Of a stretch of 64,000 nt of DNA, positions 9,605-19,200 are shown one piece after another; the stretch's first letter is position 1; each line of letters starts with the position of its first letter. The stretch is taken from the NCBI GenBank assembly GCA_019424245.1, contig JAHYZV010000004.1:62001-126000 (forward strand), written 5' to 3'. Below the pieces are notes generated by a model. It did no database searches and was not told where the DNA came from. It saw only the letters and a program-made list of their open reading frames with translations. The stretch is from Clostridiales bacterium (GTDB lineage: Bacteria; Bacillota; Clostridia; Lachnospirales; Lachnospiraceae). A program made the position numbers and the translations under genes.

Positions 9605-9731
9605 AATCTAATCTCCTTTTTCTTTCTTAAGTTTCAAGATTCTTTTCTAATAATATCTTCTGCTGGCTGCACAAGCCTTATCAGACTTTATCCTGCATAT
9701 AACTGTGCCATACATATATACGCTATATGCA

Positions 9732-10418
9732 CTACTCTGTAATCTCATCAATATATAATGATGTAAGGAATACAAAAACATATGCCTGTAACAGACCATC
9801 AAATATATCAAAATACAGACTGAATACAACCGGAAGACCTACCGGAAGTATCATCTTAAGAAGCTCCATAATAACGAAAGCTCCTAATACATTACCAAAA
9901 AGTCGCATACAAAGCGAAAGTGGCTTTGTTACTACTTCAAGAATGTTTATAGGTGTTACTATTGCAACCGGTTCAACAAAGCCGTGTAACCAGCGTTTAA
10001 CACCTTTGTGATAGATACCAGCTGCTTCAATAAGTATAATACTCATAAGTGCCAGTGCTACCGTGACTCTTAAGTCCTTAGTTGGGGACTTAAAGCCAAA
10101 CAGTCCGATGATATTGGAAACGCCAATATACAACATAACTGTTGTGAGATAAGGCACATATTTCCTGCCTTTTTCGCCAACCATTCCCTGAACCATATTC
10201 ATAAGACCTGTTACTATACTTTCTGCAACAGCCTGCCTCTTACTTATATGATCCACTTTAAGGTTTCGGGTAAGTATAAATGCAACTATAACCAGCACAG
10301 CCATAATGATCCATGTGACCACAACTGCCTCTGAAACTGGTATTCCACCCAAAACAGGAATCGTAAAGACGGTCTCACATTGAAGTTCTTCAATAAGCTT
10401 CTGTGCTAAATCATTCAA
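9732..10418 (-). CDS. atpB: F1Fo ATP synthase a subunit
   Basis: This 228-residue membrane protein with five to six helices forms the ion half-channels. The essential arginine is in PLSLCMRLFGNVLGAFVIM (about residue 175), and the last helix region is GLLQAYVFVFLTSLYIDEI. It is the first gene of the atp operon. The ATG at 10418 is 31 bases downstream of the predicted transcription start. No atpI gene is present upstream in this window. Confidence 0.97.
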   Translation of the reverse strand: MNDLAQKLIEELQCETVFTIPVLGGIPVSEAVVVTWIIMAVLVIVAFILTRNLKVDHISKRQAVAESIVTGLMNMVQGMVGEKGRKYVPYLTTVMLYIGVSNIIGLFGFKSPTKDLRVTVALALMSIILIEAAGIYHKGVKRWLHGFVEPVAIVTPINILEVVTKPLSLCMRLFGNVLGAFVIMELLKMILPVGLPVVFSLYFDIFDGLLQAYVFVFLTSLYIDEITE

Positions 10419-10455
10419 AAAACCATCTCCTTATCCTTTCGTTTTCATACTGCGG

Positions 10456-10484
10456 ATTGTATACCCATTTTTTGTAAATGTAAA
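10456..10484 (-). promoter_or_regulatory. Predicted sigma-A promoter of the atp operon
   Basis: On the minus strand, TTTACA (10479-10484), a 17-base spacer and TACAAT (10456-10461) lie about 38 bases before the atpB start codon. It is a near-consensus vegetative promoter. Confidence 0.7.
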
Positions 10485-11092
10485 GCCAAATAATTTATTT
10501 TTTAACAATGATTTTTATAAACATTTTAAAATATATACAATTTCTTGTATCTCATTTAGTACAATTTTAATTATTGCTTAATTTTATTCAGCTAATTTTA
10601 TATAATCCTCCAGTTATAAAGTCATGGTACATTTCCACTTATTATAGATAAACACTAGCTTTTCTTTGTTTTTTTCTATTTTATTTCCTGTTAAAATTCT
10701 TACAGACATTTAAGGTGCAATTAAATGACTATTGGTCATTTTCACAGTTTTAATAATACTAATTTTGTATTTATGCAATTATACCAATATAAAATTTATA
10801 TACAAGTATAACATTTTAATATATTTTATATGTTAAAGCTTTGGGAAGTGAATACAAAATACAAGTAAAATACAATGTTATACAACAAATTGTATAAATA
10901 TTAATATTTTATTAACAAACTATTTATTTTTATATGCCTATATTTTTTATGTGCCTATTTATTTTTATATACCTATATTTTTTTGTCACATTTTTCTTCA
11001 TGTAATTGTATTATCTATACACAGCATATTACAATAATACATATGCTTGTGTTAATATTAGCAATATCCAGATAACAGCAGGGGGAAACAGC
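10485..11092. other. AT-rich intergenic region with a 36-bp-period direct repeat
   Basis: This divergent gap between the atp operon and the sigma factor gene is extremely AT-rich and has no credible gene. At 10919-10947 and 10955-10983 a 29-base segment is repeated with a single difference (period 36), about 110 bases before the sigma factor start. It may be part of the sigma gene's control region. No clear -35/-10 pair for the sigma operon could be assigned. Confidence 0.6.
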
Positions 11093-11677
11093 ATGGGATA
11101 TAAAAATAACACAAAAGAATATGAACGTATTCTTAAGATGTACAGTAATGACGTCTACAGAATGGCGCTTCTTAAAACCAAAAACGTCAGTGAGGCAGAA
11201 GATATATTTCAGAATGTATTCATCAAATTATACACATATGATAAGACATTTGAATCCGATATGCACATAAAAGCCTGGCTGCTTAAAGTAACTGTGAATG
11301 AATGTATCAATACTATTAAAAGTTCATGGAATTCAAAGGTTATTAAAAGTGTCAATGATAATTGTGAATACGATGATAATTCTTCTATTGTAAGCTCAGA
11401 TAGCGCAGTAAATAATTCTTCGGGGTATACAAACAATTCTTACGAACCACTAAACAGCAGCTCTTATAAGGATTTTGATATAGATTCGATGTATGTATGG
11501 GAAACTGTTGCTGCCCTTCCGCAAAAGTACCGCGATGTAATATATCTTTTCTATCATGAGCAGTACTCAACTGAAGAAATATCAGATATTCTTGGTATAT
11601 CTACTGTAAATGTAAGAACACGTCTAAAAAGAGCAAGGGAAATCTTAAGAAAAGAGGTGAACGATTATGAATTTTAA
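11093..11677 (+). CDS. ECF-type RNA polymerase sigma factor
   Basis: This 194-residue sigma-70 group 4 protein has region 2 at about 20-85 (YSNDVYRMALLKTKNVSEAEDIFQNVFIKLY, then KAWLLKVTVNECIN) and region 4 at about 135-190 (ALPQKYRDVIYLFYHEQYSTEEISDILG, then TVNVRTRLKRAREILRKE). A Ser/Asn-rich linker joins them. The ATG at 11093 follows GGGGGAA by 6 bases; an earlier in-frame ATG at 11006 has no ribosome site. It is followed, with 11 bases of overlap, by a membrane protein that is the likely anti-sigma factor. The regulon is unknown. Confidence 0.93.
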   Translation: MGYKNNTKEYERILKMYSNDVYRMALLKTKNVSEAEDIFQNVFIKLYTYDKTFESDMHIKAWLLKVTVNECINTIKSSWNSKVIKSVNDNCEYDDNSSIVSSDSAVNNSSGYTNNSYEPLNSSSYKDFDIDSMYVWETVAALPQKYRDVIYLFYHEQYSTEEISDILGISTVNVRTRLKRAREILRKEVNDYEF

Positions 11678-12581
11678 AGATGCCTTCGATAAAGACTGCA
11701 GCAAAATAAATGTAAGCGACGAGCTTATAAACCGGACTCTTATGGCTGCAATGACAGATGATGATAACTCACATACTATGGACAATCCACATACTATGGA
11801 TAACTCACATACTATGGATAACCGCACGCCTTATGGCACTGGCAGAGCCGGTTTAAAACATACAGAAAAAGCGTCTTCGCACAAAGGCTTAAGCTATATA
11901 ATAACCGCTGTTGCTATAGCCGCTGCTGTTACATTATGCATTATATCTTATAATATATTATTACCATCACTGAATAGCAGTCATAGCAGTCCATCATCAT
12001 CAACTCTTAAAGTATATGCTGGTGAGAACAATGAAGAACTTGGAAAAGGAGGCTTGTCACTTGCATACAGCAGGAATTCTGCTGACCATGCCAGCAACAT
12101 ACAGGCATGGGGACCACAGGGAAAGAACCAGACCATGGTGTTATACTTTGATCTCAACATGCAGCTGACCGACAGCACATCACAAATCAGACGGATAACT
12201 TTATCCTCATCTGATGAAAACGCACATTTACTTACACGCGAACCTGTTCCTGATGAGATTATCGAAAATAACTATAAAATATCTGAGGAATATGGCATGC
12301 AGCATTCTCTTTTCAGACCATCTGCTGATTTTGGATATCATACATTCAGCTTATTTAACTCAAAAGAAAAGTTTCTTTATATAGACCATGCAAACGGATA
12401 TTCCGCTGATTATAATGACTTTGAACACCTTTATATAAGCTTCTGTCTTTATAACCAGTCCTCTCTTAAAACACAGTTAACCCTTACTGTTGAGTATGAA
12501 GATGGCACAACCATTTCAAGAGATTATGAAGCTACTGCTTATGCTTCTGAATTATATATGTTTATAAGGGAATTAAGATAA
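11667..12581 (+). CDS. Single-pass membrane protein, probable anti-sigma factor
   Basis: This 304-residue protein has a cytoplasmic N-terminus of about 72 residues, one membrane helix (LSYIITAVAIAAAVTLCIISY, about 74-95) and a ~205-residue exported domain with no family I recognise. GAGGTG lies shortly before the ATG, and the gene overlaps the sigma gene, so the two are coupled. The topology and position match anti-sigma factors that tether ECF sigmas. The cytoplasmic part contains a perfect-period 18-base repeat giving NSHTMD-NPHTMD-NSHTMD at about residues 33-50, which looks like recent slippage. No zinc-binding HxxxCxxC motif is present, so it is not a ZAS-type anti-sigma. Confidence 0.75.
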   Translation: MNFKDAFDKDCSKINVSDELINRTLMAAMTDDDNSHTMDNPHTMDNSHTMDNRTPYGTGRAGLKHTEKASSHKGLSYIITAVAIAAAVTLCIISYNILLPSLNSSHSSPSSSTLKVYAGENNEELGKGGLSLAYSRNSADHASNIQAWGPQGKNQTMVLYFDLNMQLTDSTSQIRRITLSSSDENAHLLTREPVPDEIIENNYKISEEYGMQHSLFRPSADFGYHTFSLFNSKEKFLYIDHANGYSADYNDFEHLYISFCLYNQSSLKTQLTLTVEYEDGTTISRDYEATAYASELYMFIRELR

Positions 12582-12708
12582 ATATCATCATAAATTTTCA
12601 TTAAAACATTTATTAAAATATTCGTTAAAATACTTATTTAAATACTTGTTTAATACTCGTTAAAATATTATCTTTTGTTTTAATATTTTTATCCATATGA
12701 TAAAATAT

Positions 12709-12747
12709 AGCTAAGATGTACATTTAAGTTGCATCTTAGCTCTTTTT
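12709..12747 (+). terminator. Terminator of the sigma/anti-sigma operon
   Basis: AGCTAAGATG and CATCTTAGCT form a 10-bp stem with a 13-base loop, followed by CTTTTT. It lies 128 bases after the anti-sigma stop. Confidence 0.85.
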
Positions 12748-12784
12748 ATTATAAAGCGCATTCTGCGCAGAAAGCAGGTATTTT

Positions 12785-14014
12785 ATGGCATTACATGTAA
12801 TGGATGAAGCTAATCGTTGTCTTCAGTGCAAAGTTCCACAGTGTCAGAAGGGCTGTCCTATAAACACTAACATTCCTCTAGCTATCAGACTTCTTAAAGA
12901 AAACAAGCTTGATGAAGCTGGTAAAATGTTGTTTGAAAACAACCCTCTTACGACTGTATGCAGTCTTGTCTGCAACCATGAAAACCAGTGCGAGGGGCAC
13001 TGTGTACTTGGGCGTAAAGGAGCTCCAGTTCATTTTTCTACTATAGAGAATTACATATCCACAACTTATGCTAACAAGATGACCGAAGGTCCTAAACCTT
13101 CCAATGGTAAACGTGTCGCTATTATCGGCTCAGGTCCAGCCGGAATCACTATCGCTATTATACTTGCACGATATGGATATCAGGTAACTATATTTGAGGG
13201 AAAAGATAAGATTGGTGGTGTCTTAAGATACGGAATCCCTGAGTTCAGACTTCCTAAAGCAGTGCTTGATGATATAGAATACCGCCATCTTGAACTTAAA
13301 GGTATTAAGGTACGTCCGAATACAACTATTGGAGGTGCCATAACTATCGAGGATCTCTTCCGTGACGGATATAAGGCAATATTCGTAGGTACAGGTGTAT
13401 GGAACCCTAATACTCTACATATCAAAGGTGAAACCTTTGGCAACGTTCATTTTGGTATTAACTACTTAAACAACCCTGACAGCTATAAGCTTGGTAAACG
13501 TGTTATTGTAATCGGTGCCGGTAATGCTGCCATGGACGTAGCCAGAACTGCCATAAGAAAAGGCGTACGTTACCTCACATGCTTCTCTATAACTAAAGAG
13601 GTTGCTGCAAGCCAGTATGAATACAGCTATGCCAAGCTTGAAGGTGTTGAATTTGAATATAATAAACGTCCTGTTGAGATTAAGGATAATGGAGTTATAT
13701 TCCGTGATATCATAGAGAATGAAGATGGTTCTTTCACTGATGTAGAAGGAACAGACAAGCTGTATGAATCTGACAGTGTTATCATCTCTATAAGCCAGGG
13801 ACCTATGACAAGACTTGTTAATACAACTAAAGGTCTTAACGCTAACAAACGTGGACTTCTAGAAGCTGATGAAACCGGTCATACATCCCGACCAGGCATA
13901 TTCGCATCAGGTGATGTTGTAAATGGTGCAAGAACCGTTGTTGAAGCTGTTGCACATAGTAAAATCGTAGCTGAATCCATGCATGCTTATATGCAGTCGC
14001 TGGATGAGGCATAG
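12785..14014 (+). CDS. GltD/SudA-like NAD(P)-dependent FAD/iron-sulfur oxidoreductase
   Basis: This 409-residue cytoplasmic flavoprotein has an N-terminal Cys-rich domain for [4Fe-4S] clusters (RCLQCKVPQCQKGCP at 11-25, then TTVCSLVCNHENQCEGHC). An FAD-binding Rossmann motif follows (VAIIGSGPAGITIAI, about 109-124), then an NAD(P)H-binding motif (VIVIGAGNAAMDVARTA, about 240). The second FAD contact is GIFASGDVVNGARTVVEAV. It matches the small subunit of glutamate synthase and its stand-alone relatives. No large glutamate synthase subunit (GltB) or NfnA-like partner is adjacent, so its electron partner is unknown. AGGT precedes the ATG, and a terminator follows at once, so it is monocistronic. 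Confidence 0.85.
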   Translation: MALHVMDEANRCLQCKVPQCQKGCPINTNIPLAIRLLKENKLDEAGKMLFENNPLTTVCSLVCNHENQCEGHCVLGRKGAPVHFSTIENYISTTYANKMTEGPKPSNGKRVAIIGSGPAGITIAIILARYGYQVTIFEGKDKIGGVLRYGIPEFRLPKAVLDDIEYRHLELKGIKVRPNTTIGGAITIEDLFRDGYKAIFVGTGVWNPNTLHIKGETFGNVHFGINYLNNPDSYKLGKRVIVIGAGNAAMDVARTAIRKGVRYLTCFSITKEVAASQYEYSYAKLEGVEFEYNKRPVEIKDNGVIFRDIIENEDGSFTDVEGTDKLYESDSVIISISQGPMTRLVNTTKGLNANKRGLLEADETGHTSRPGIFASGDVVNGARTVVEAVAHSKIVAESMHAYMQSLDEA

Positions 14015-14024
14015 CCATACTCTG

Positions 14025-14058
14025 TGGGCTTGAGTGTAATACACTTGAAGCCCATTTT
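14025..14058 (+). terminator. Terminator of the GltD-like gene
   Basis: TGGGCTT...AAGCCCA with an inner AGTGT/ACACT stem and a one-base bulge, followed by TTTT, starts 11 bases after the stop codon. Confidence 0.85.
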
Positions 14059-14080
14059 ATCTCCCTACTAAAAAGAAATT

Positions 14081-14115
14081 ATGCCCCTGTTTGTAACAAA
14101 GACAAACAGGGGCAT
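14081..14115 (-). terminator. Terminator of the CapA-like gene
   Basis: A perfect 14-bp inverted repeat (ATGCCCCTGTTTGT and its complement, 7-base loop) lies 3 bases beyond the stop of the minus-strand gene. It is followed on that strand by a T-rich tract. Confidence 0.85.
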
Positions 14116-14118
14116 AGA

Positions 14119-15306
14119 TTATTTCACCTGTGTAACCACTCCACTATCATCTACATTTGCATTAATACTAACTTTGTTAAGCAGACTGAATATTCTGTCT
14201 TTATCTGAATCCTCAGTACATATTCGAGTTACACAGCCTGAAAGCGTTCCATCCTGAACTGCTGGAACTACTGATACATCTACTTTTCCATCTGTATCAT
14301 CATCACCACTTATCCTTATATTAACAAGCATAGTGTCAACGTTGTATTCATCAAACCAGAAATTTCCAAGGCTATAGAATATTGGCTTATCTTCATAATA
14401 CTCTATTCCCTGAAGGCAGTGGCTATGGCCACCTATTATTACGTCTGCACCAGCATCTATATAATCTCTCGCTGTTGACCTCTGAACCTCTTCAAGAACT
14501 GTTGTATGCTCTGTTCCCCAGTGAACAACCGCTATTACATAGTCGGCATTTTCTTTTGCTTCTTTAATAGTCTGTATGAACAGCTCTGTATCATAACATC
14601 TAAGAATTCCTGGTGTAGAATCAGTTGCCTGTGGTGTCATCTTATATTTTTCTGCCCTTGAAGCTGCCACTATCGCTATCTTTTTACCATCAACTGTTGC
14701 ATAATATGGCTTCATAGCCTCATCAAGATTCTTACCGGCTCCTACATAAGGTATCCCAGCAGCTTCAAGTGCTGCAAATGTATCATTCATGGCATCAGCA
14801 CCATAATCATATACATGATTATTGGCAAGCTGCGCAACATCTACACCTAGCAAATTAAGCACCTTCGCTCTTTCTGGTTTAGCCCTGAAAGTCCACATTT
14901 TATTAGGCAATGGCTGCCCTCTGTCACTATAACAGAACTCATTATTTACAAGCGTTATATCTGCAGCCTTCATATATTTTATGAGCTCAGGCGATATACA
15001 CTTTGTTATATCTCCATCATTTTTATCCAGTTCCTTTGTCGTCGGCTCACCCTCAGCAAGATTAATATCCCCTGTAAATGTCAATGTTATATCATAAGGA
15101 TGCACATCTCTTGTTGTTACTTCCTCTGTTACAACTTCACTGCTGTTGTTTGTGTTATCAATATCAGCCGCTGTCTCTGATGATTTTCCACATCCTGTAA
15201 GCAGGAGCGTACCTGACATTGTTATGCATGCTAGCATTGCTATATTCTTTTTAATATTTTTTCTCATTACATTCTTTAGTTTACTGACATAATTATGTTT
15301 TATCAT
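14119..15306 (-). CDS. CapA-family lipoprotein (metallophosphatase-like fold)
   Basis: This 395-residue protein has a lipoprotein signal, with a basic N-terminus, a hydrophobic stretch and the lipobox LLTGCGKSS (Cys at about 39), so it should be anchored outside the membrane. The body shows the CapA/PgsA pattern: LTFTGDINLAEG, ITLVNNEFCYSDRGQPLPNKMWTFRA, VAQLANNHVYDYG, ADYVIAVVHWGTEH and GADVIIGGHSHCLQGIEYY, whose Asp, Asn and His residues line a metal site in the calcineurin-like fold. Family members include a poly-gamma-glutamate synthesis component, but no pgsB/C genes are nearby, so a cell-surface hydrolase role is equally possible. The true start may be the first ATG or one 13 codons later. 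Confidence 0.88.
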   Translation of the reverse strand: MIKHNYVSKLKNVMRKNIKKNIAMLACITMSGTLLLTGCGKSSETAADIDNTNNSSEVVTEEVTTRDVHPYDITLTFTGDINLAEGEPTTKELDKNDGDITKCISPELIKYMKAADITLVNNEFCYSDRGQPLPNKMWTFRAKPERAKVLNLLGVDVAQLANNHVYDYGADAMNDTFAALEAAGIPYVGAGKNLDEAMKPYYATVDGKKIAIVAASRAEKYKMTPQATDSTPGILRCYDTELFIQTIKEAKENADYVIAVVHWGTEHTTVLEEVQRSTARDYIDAGADVIIGGHSHCLQGIEYYEDKPIFYSLGNFWFDEYNVDTMLVNIRISGDDDTDGKVDVSVVPAVQDGTLSGCVTRICTEDSDKDRIFSLLNKVSINANVDDSGVVTQVK

Positions 15307-15678
15307 ACAATAACTCCATTCGACATTTACTTATTCTATCTATCATCAATAGTTCTATAATAAGATGTAAAATATTATTTAACAAAAGCTGTAATATGAA
15401 TCCAATGTTCATTCATATCACAGCTTGTCTGTACCATGTGTACATATAGTATCACCATATAACATCTTTATTATCTTAATTATTTTATGATCTTATTTTA
15501 TAATCCTATTATTTTGCTATTTTATAATCTTGTTTTATAATCCTATTATTTTGCTATTTTATAATCTTGTTTTATAATCCTATTACTTTGCTATTTTATA
15601 GTCTTATTTTGATGTCCTGGTCAAAAACCACCGACTTTGATACCTACGGATTGTTTATTGCTACGCACTTCTACAATC
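15307..15678. other. Intergenic region: terminator and repeats
   Basis: A hairpin at 15386-15426 (AAGCTGTAATATGAAT and near-complement with a 9-base loop, then TTGTTAAAT on the minus strand) probably ends the small gene at 15679-15921. A 37-bp tandem repeat follows at 15483-15612, and the first copy of dispersed repeat family A begins at 15611. No gene is seen. Confidence 0.7.
15483..15612. repeat. 37-bp tandem repeat, about three and a half copies
   Basis: The motif TTTTATAATCCTATTA recurs at 15496, 15533 and 15570 with exact 37-base period and one or two differences, and a decayed copy begins at 15607. The unit is nearly all A/T and not a coding period. Confidence 0.85.
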
Positions 15679-15702
15679 CTACCCAATATTCTCATGATTC
15701 TG
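15611..15702 (+). repeat. Dispersed structured repeat, family A copy 1
   Basis: It shares GATGTC..., CGACTTTGATACCTACGGA, GCTACGCACT and CCCAATATTC with copies at 29371 and 38640. The stem GGATTGT/ACAATCC is present here where copy 2 has GAATTGT/ACAATTC. Its right end runs into the last codons of the small gene at 15679-15921. Confidence 0.75.
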
Positions 15703-15921
15703 TTCCAATAAATTCTTAGCCTTTTCAAAAGAATCCATATGAACAAGAATGTCACACTTCGCATTCTTATCATTGTTAAGGAATCTTAACAGGCCTGTAT
15801 GAAACTTCCATCTCTCAAAATATGAAATATTATTCTTTCTAAGCACCTTCTCTATCTTTTTGCATTCATCCTTAGAAACATCCGAACGAATAACTCTCTC
15901 CATTGTAGAAACTTCACTCAT
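15679..15921 (-). CDS. Small hypothetical protein
   Basis: This 80-residue soluble, charged protein (MSEVSTMERVIRSDVSKDEC, ending LEQNHENIG) has no membrane segment. The alternating layout (helix KDECKKIEKVLRKNNI, strand SYFERWKF, strand KCDILVHMDSF, helix EKAKNLLEQN) is reminiscent of small ACT/DUF2007-like signalling folds, but I cannot assign a family. Its last five or six codons are made by the edge of a dispersed repeat, so the original C-terminus may have been replaced. It has its own terminator downstream and no operon partners. Confidence 0.6.
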   Translation of the reverse strand: MSEVSTMERVIRSDVSKDECKKIEKVLRKNNISYFERWKFHTGLLRFLNNDKNAKCDILVHMDSFEKAKNLLEQNHENIG

Positions 15922-16252
15922 AACCTGACACCTCTCATCATCTTTGCCTTTATACTTTTAGATTTTATCACATCAATTCTAAAAAATCCACTTAAAATAA
16001 TTAGGTAAATTATGATAGATACAATCATTTTATAATATCTTTTATCATTTATATGACTTTTGATTAATTATCGTATTTAATTATTGTAAAATATTTTATA
16101 TGTACTTTTTATAAAAAAGCACATTCAAATAACACATAATTCTCTATAAAAACAATTTCTACAAAAGCAATTTCCACAAAAAACAACCGTTTTATGGATT
16201 AACCATAAAACGGCTGTCTTATACTATATATTAGGTATATTAGGATATAAAC
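15922..16252. other. AT-rich intergenic region
   Basis: No gene is seen. The only clear element is the pectate lyase terminator at 16184-16217; the rest is A/T-rich sequence. Confidence 0.7.
16184..16217 (-). terminator. Terminator of the pectate lyase gene
   Basis: CCGTTTTATGG-ATTAA-CCATAAAACGG is a perfect 11-bp stem followed on the minus strand by TTGTTTTTT, 36 bases after the stop codon. Confidence 0.9.
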
Positions 16253-19200
16253 TTATTTAACACTGTTCTTCTTTCTCTTTACTTCATAGAAGCATACACC
16301 ACCAAGGGCAAGAACACTAAGTACGATTAATACAACATAGAGTGCTGTATTAGCCTTATCTCCTGTAGGTACTGGAGTACCGATTGTAGGATTTGATGAC
16401 TTAGTTAACTTCTCTATTGAGAAATCAGCACCAACTCCTGCTGGAGCCTTATCTGTAAGCTTAAAGATGTTACCAAGTGCTATTGTACCATCAGCATTTC
16501 TTACAATACCTGCTACTGATTTATTACCATCTAATATAGATGAGTAATCAAGACTTGCAAACCAGTCTGCTGAAACTGTTGTTACTGCTTCACCAGCTGC
16601 TGGTGTGTTGAATGAAGTCTTAGAAGCTGTATCCCAGTAGAAGTTTGTTGCTTTATATATCTTTGTTAAATCCTGTGAACCAACTGGTTTGATATTTTCT
16701 GCAACATCTTCTTTAGCTGTTCTAAATGATATTACTCCTGTAGCTTCAAAATCTGTATTCTTAGCTGAATTTGTATAGAATGCTACGTTAGCACCCTGAT
16801 TGTTAATTGATGTACAATTCTTTACCTTTATATCTGGGCATGAGTTAGAATCAATACCCTTTGCCTTGTTTGCAAATGCTATTGAATTCTCAAGTACGTG
16901 TGAACCAGGCATGCTGTCTCCACCCATCTTGAATCCATTACCGTTACCTGCGTTAGTTCCATCCTCAAGATATCCGTTAGCATATGCTATAGAATTCTTG
17001 ATAGTTACTGAACCGATAGAACCTGTCTGAACCTTTGCGAAAAGATCCCATCCATCATCTGCATTGTGATGAGCGATACAGCCATCAAATACGTTTCCGT
17101 CACCTACTGTAAGCTTAGCTGCGAATCCGTCTGCATCTTCATAACCCTTATCTGCATTACCATATGATGTACAGTTAAGGATTAAGTTGTATGAAGGCCA
17201 TTCAGCATATGTATCTGTTACATTTAATCTGCTGATCTGAAGTCCTGTGTTACCATTGTGATATGTTTCAATCTGGTCTAATGTGTTATGGCTTCCTGAA
17301 ACCTGAAGTCCCTTCTGTCCATCTGCTGAACCTGTTACATCAAATCCCTTGAAGTACCAGTAATCACCACCGATAGTCATACCTGTACAGAGTCCCTGGA
17401 AGTCAATAACTGGACGAGTCTTTGCATCTGGATCTGCTACCATGTATATCATCTGATCTGCTGTACCATTGATACCTCTTGCAATCTTTAATGGTGATTC
17501 AAGCTTATATGTACCTTCTGTAAGAACAATCTGCTGTGAAGGCATTACATACTTAACAGCATCATAGATGCTCATAGGATCTTCCTTAGAACCTGAACCC
17601 TTTGCATCTGGTGCAACCCAGATAGACTGACCTGCTTCACCGAATGTCTTATAAGTTACTGTATGATCAATAACTACTGTTTCATAAGATTCCATTGCTG
17701 AATATTCGCCATTTGGCTTATATCCTTCTGCTGGTGTAAAGTTTATCTTATATGCGTTATTACCCTTGTTAAGTGTTACACTAGCTGGCTTAACAAGTGT
17801 ATCTGCCTTTACTTCTACATCAGAAACAATAACTTCTCCATTAGCATCCTCGATTGATAATGTACCATCGCAGTTAGCTGAGAATAAGAATTCATAATCA
17901 GCACTACCTGTTGCTGTAGCAGACTGTACATATGTGTTAACTGCCACCTTTTCAATAGGTCTTTCTTCTGCTGGTGCATCTTCCTTAGGATCAATTGTTG
18001 TAAATGTTATATCTGAGAATGTTGCTGTTGCATTTCTTGATGCAAAGAAACCTGCATATACATAATCAGAATCGATTCTTTCAAGTGCCTCAGTATCATA
18101 ATACTTCTTTGTTGTTGAATATGAACCATCTGCTGACTCATAAGTTACAAAGTAACCTGTATTATTCTTCTGGATTGTAAGGTACATCTCTGTTATATCT
18201 CCAGCATCTGCTGGTGTATTAGTAGAGTTACCTATTATATTCTTAGCTTCTGGATATCTCTGCTCAAGTGGATAAGATGTTGACTTAAAGTTCGCCTGAA
18301 CAGTTGCTGTATCATTAGCTTCAATAGCAGCAATGTTGTCCTTTGTCACACCTGTCTTTTCCTGTGATGCAAGACCAATCTTCTGAGATACCTTTGTTGC
18401 TGAACTATCAGTTGTTACTTCTTTTGCTTCTTCATTCCAGTAATATTCTGTCTTAGAAGCTACTGCCATATAAGAGTTGTTCCATCCTGAACCACCTAAC
18501 TTATCAGCTGCCATAAGACCGAAGCCTTCCTGTCCGTTTGATAATGTCCAAGAATCAACTGTTACCTTAGCTCTTAATGTGAAGTTCTGTGATGCAGGAA
18601 CTTCTGTATAATAGAATGACACTCCATCAAAAGAAGCTGGTACTAACTTACCACTTGCACTCTTGATTGTTACCTTGCCTTCATTAGCAGAACCTGTGAA
18701 GCTGTCCTTAGATGAGCTTGCGCCGTTACCATAAGTAATCTGTCCCCACTTCTGCTGTGCTTCTTTTGTTACCTTGATTGTTGCTTCCTTAGATGTTGTT
18801 GAGTCTTCACCTCTCTTAGCAACTACTCTTACTGAATATTCAGAACCTACTGTAAGTCCCTTTATAGTAGCCTCTGTCTTATCTGCTGCATCTAATGATG
18901 CCCAGTTTTTGCCATCATTTGAATATTCAACAGCATATGATGTAGCTTCTTTAACTGCTGACCATTCTACAGCAACACTTCCGTTACCTTTGTTGTAAAT
19001 ACTGCCTATAGCAGATGTTGCTAATGGAAGTACAAAATCTGCTGTCTTTGTTTCTGCTCCTGTCTTGTCTGCTTCGCCATCACGAACTGCCTTGATTGAG
19101 AATGTATATTTACCTGATGCACTTGGAGTAAATGTAACACTTGCTCCTGTTGTATCCTTTGCATAACTTTCTGAAGCTACTTCCTTACCTGCTTCGTCTG

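Noticed and set aside
11006..11092. Upstream start of the ECF sigma factor
   Set aside because: The 29 extra residues (MYYLYTAYYNN...) have no ribosome site and do not look like sigma region 2; the ATG at 11093 follows GGGGGAA.
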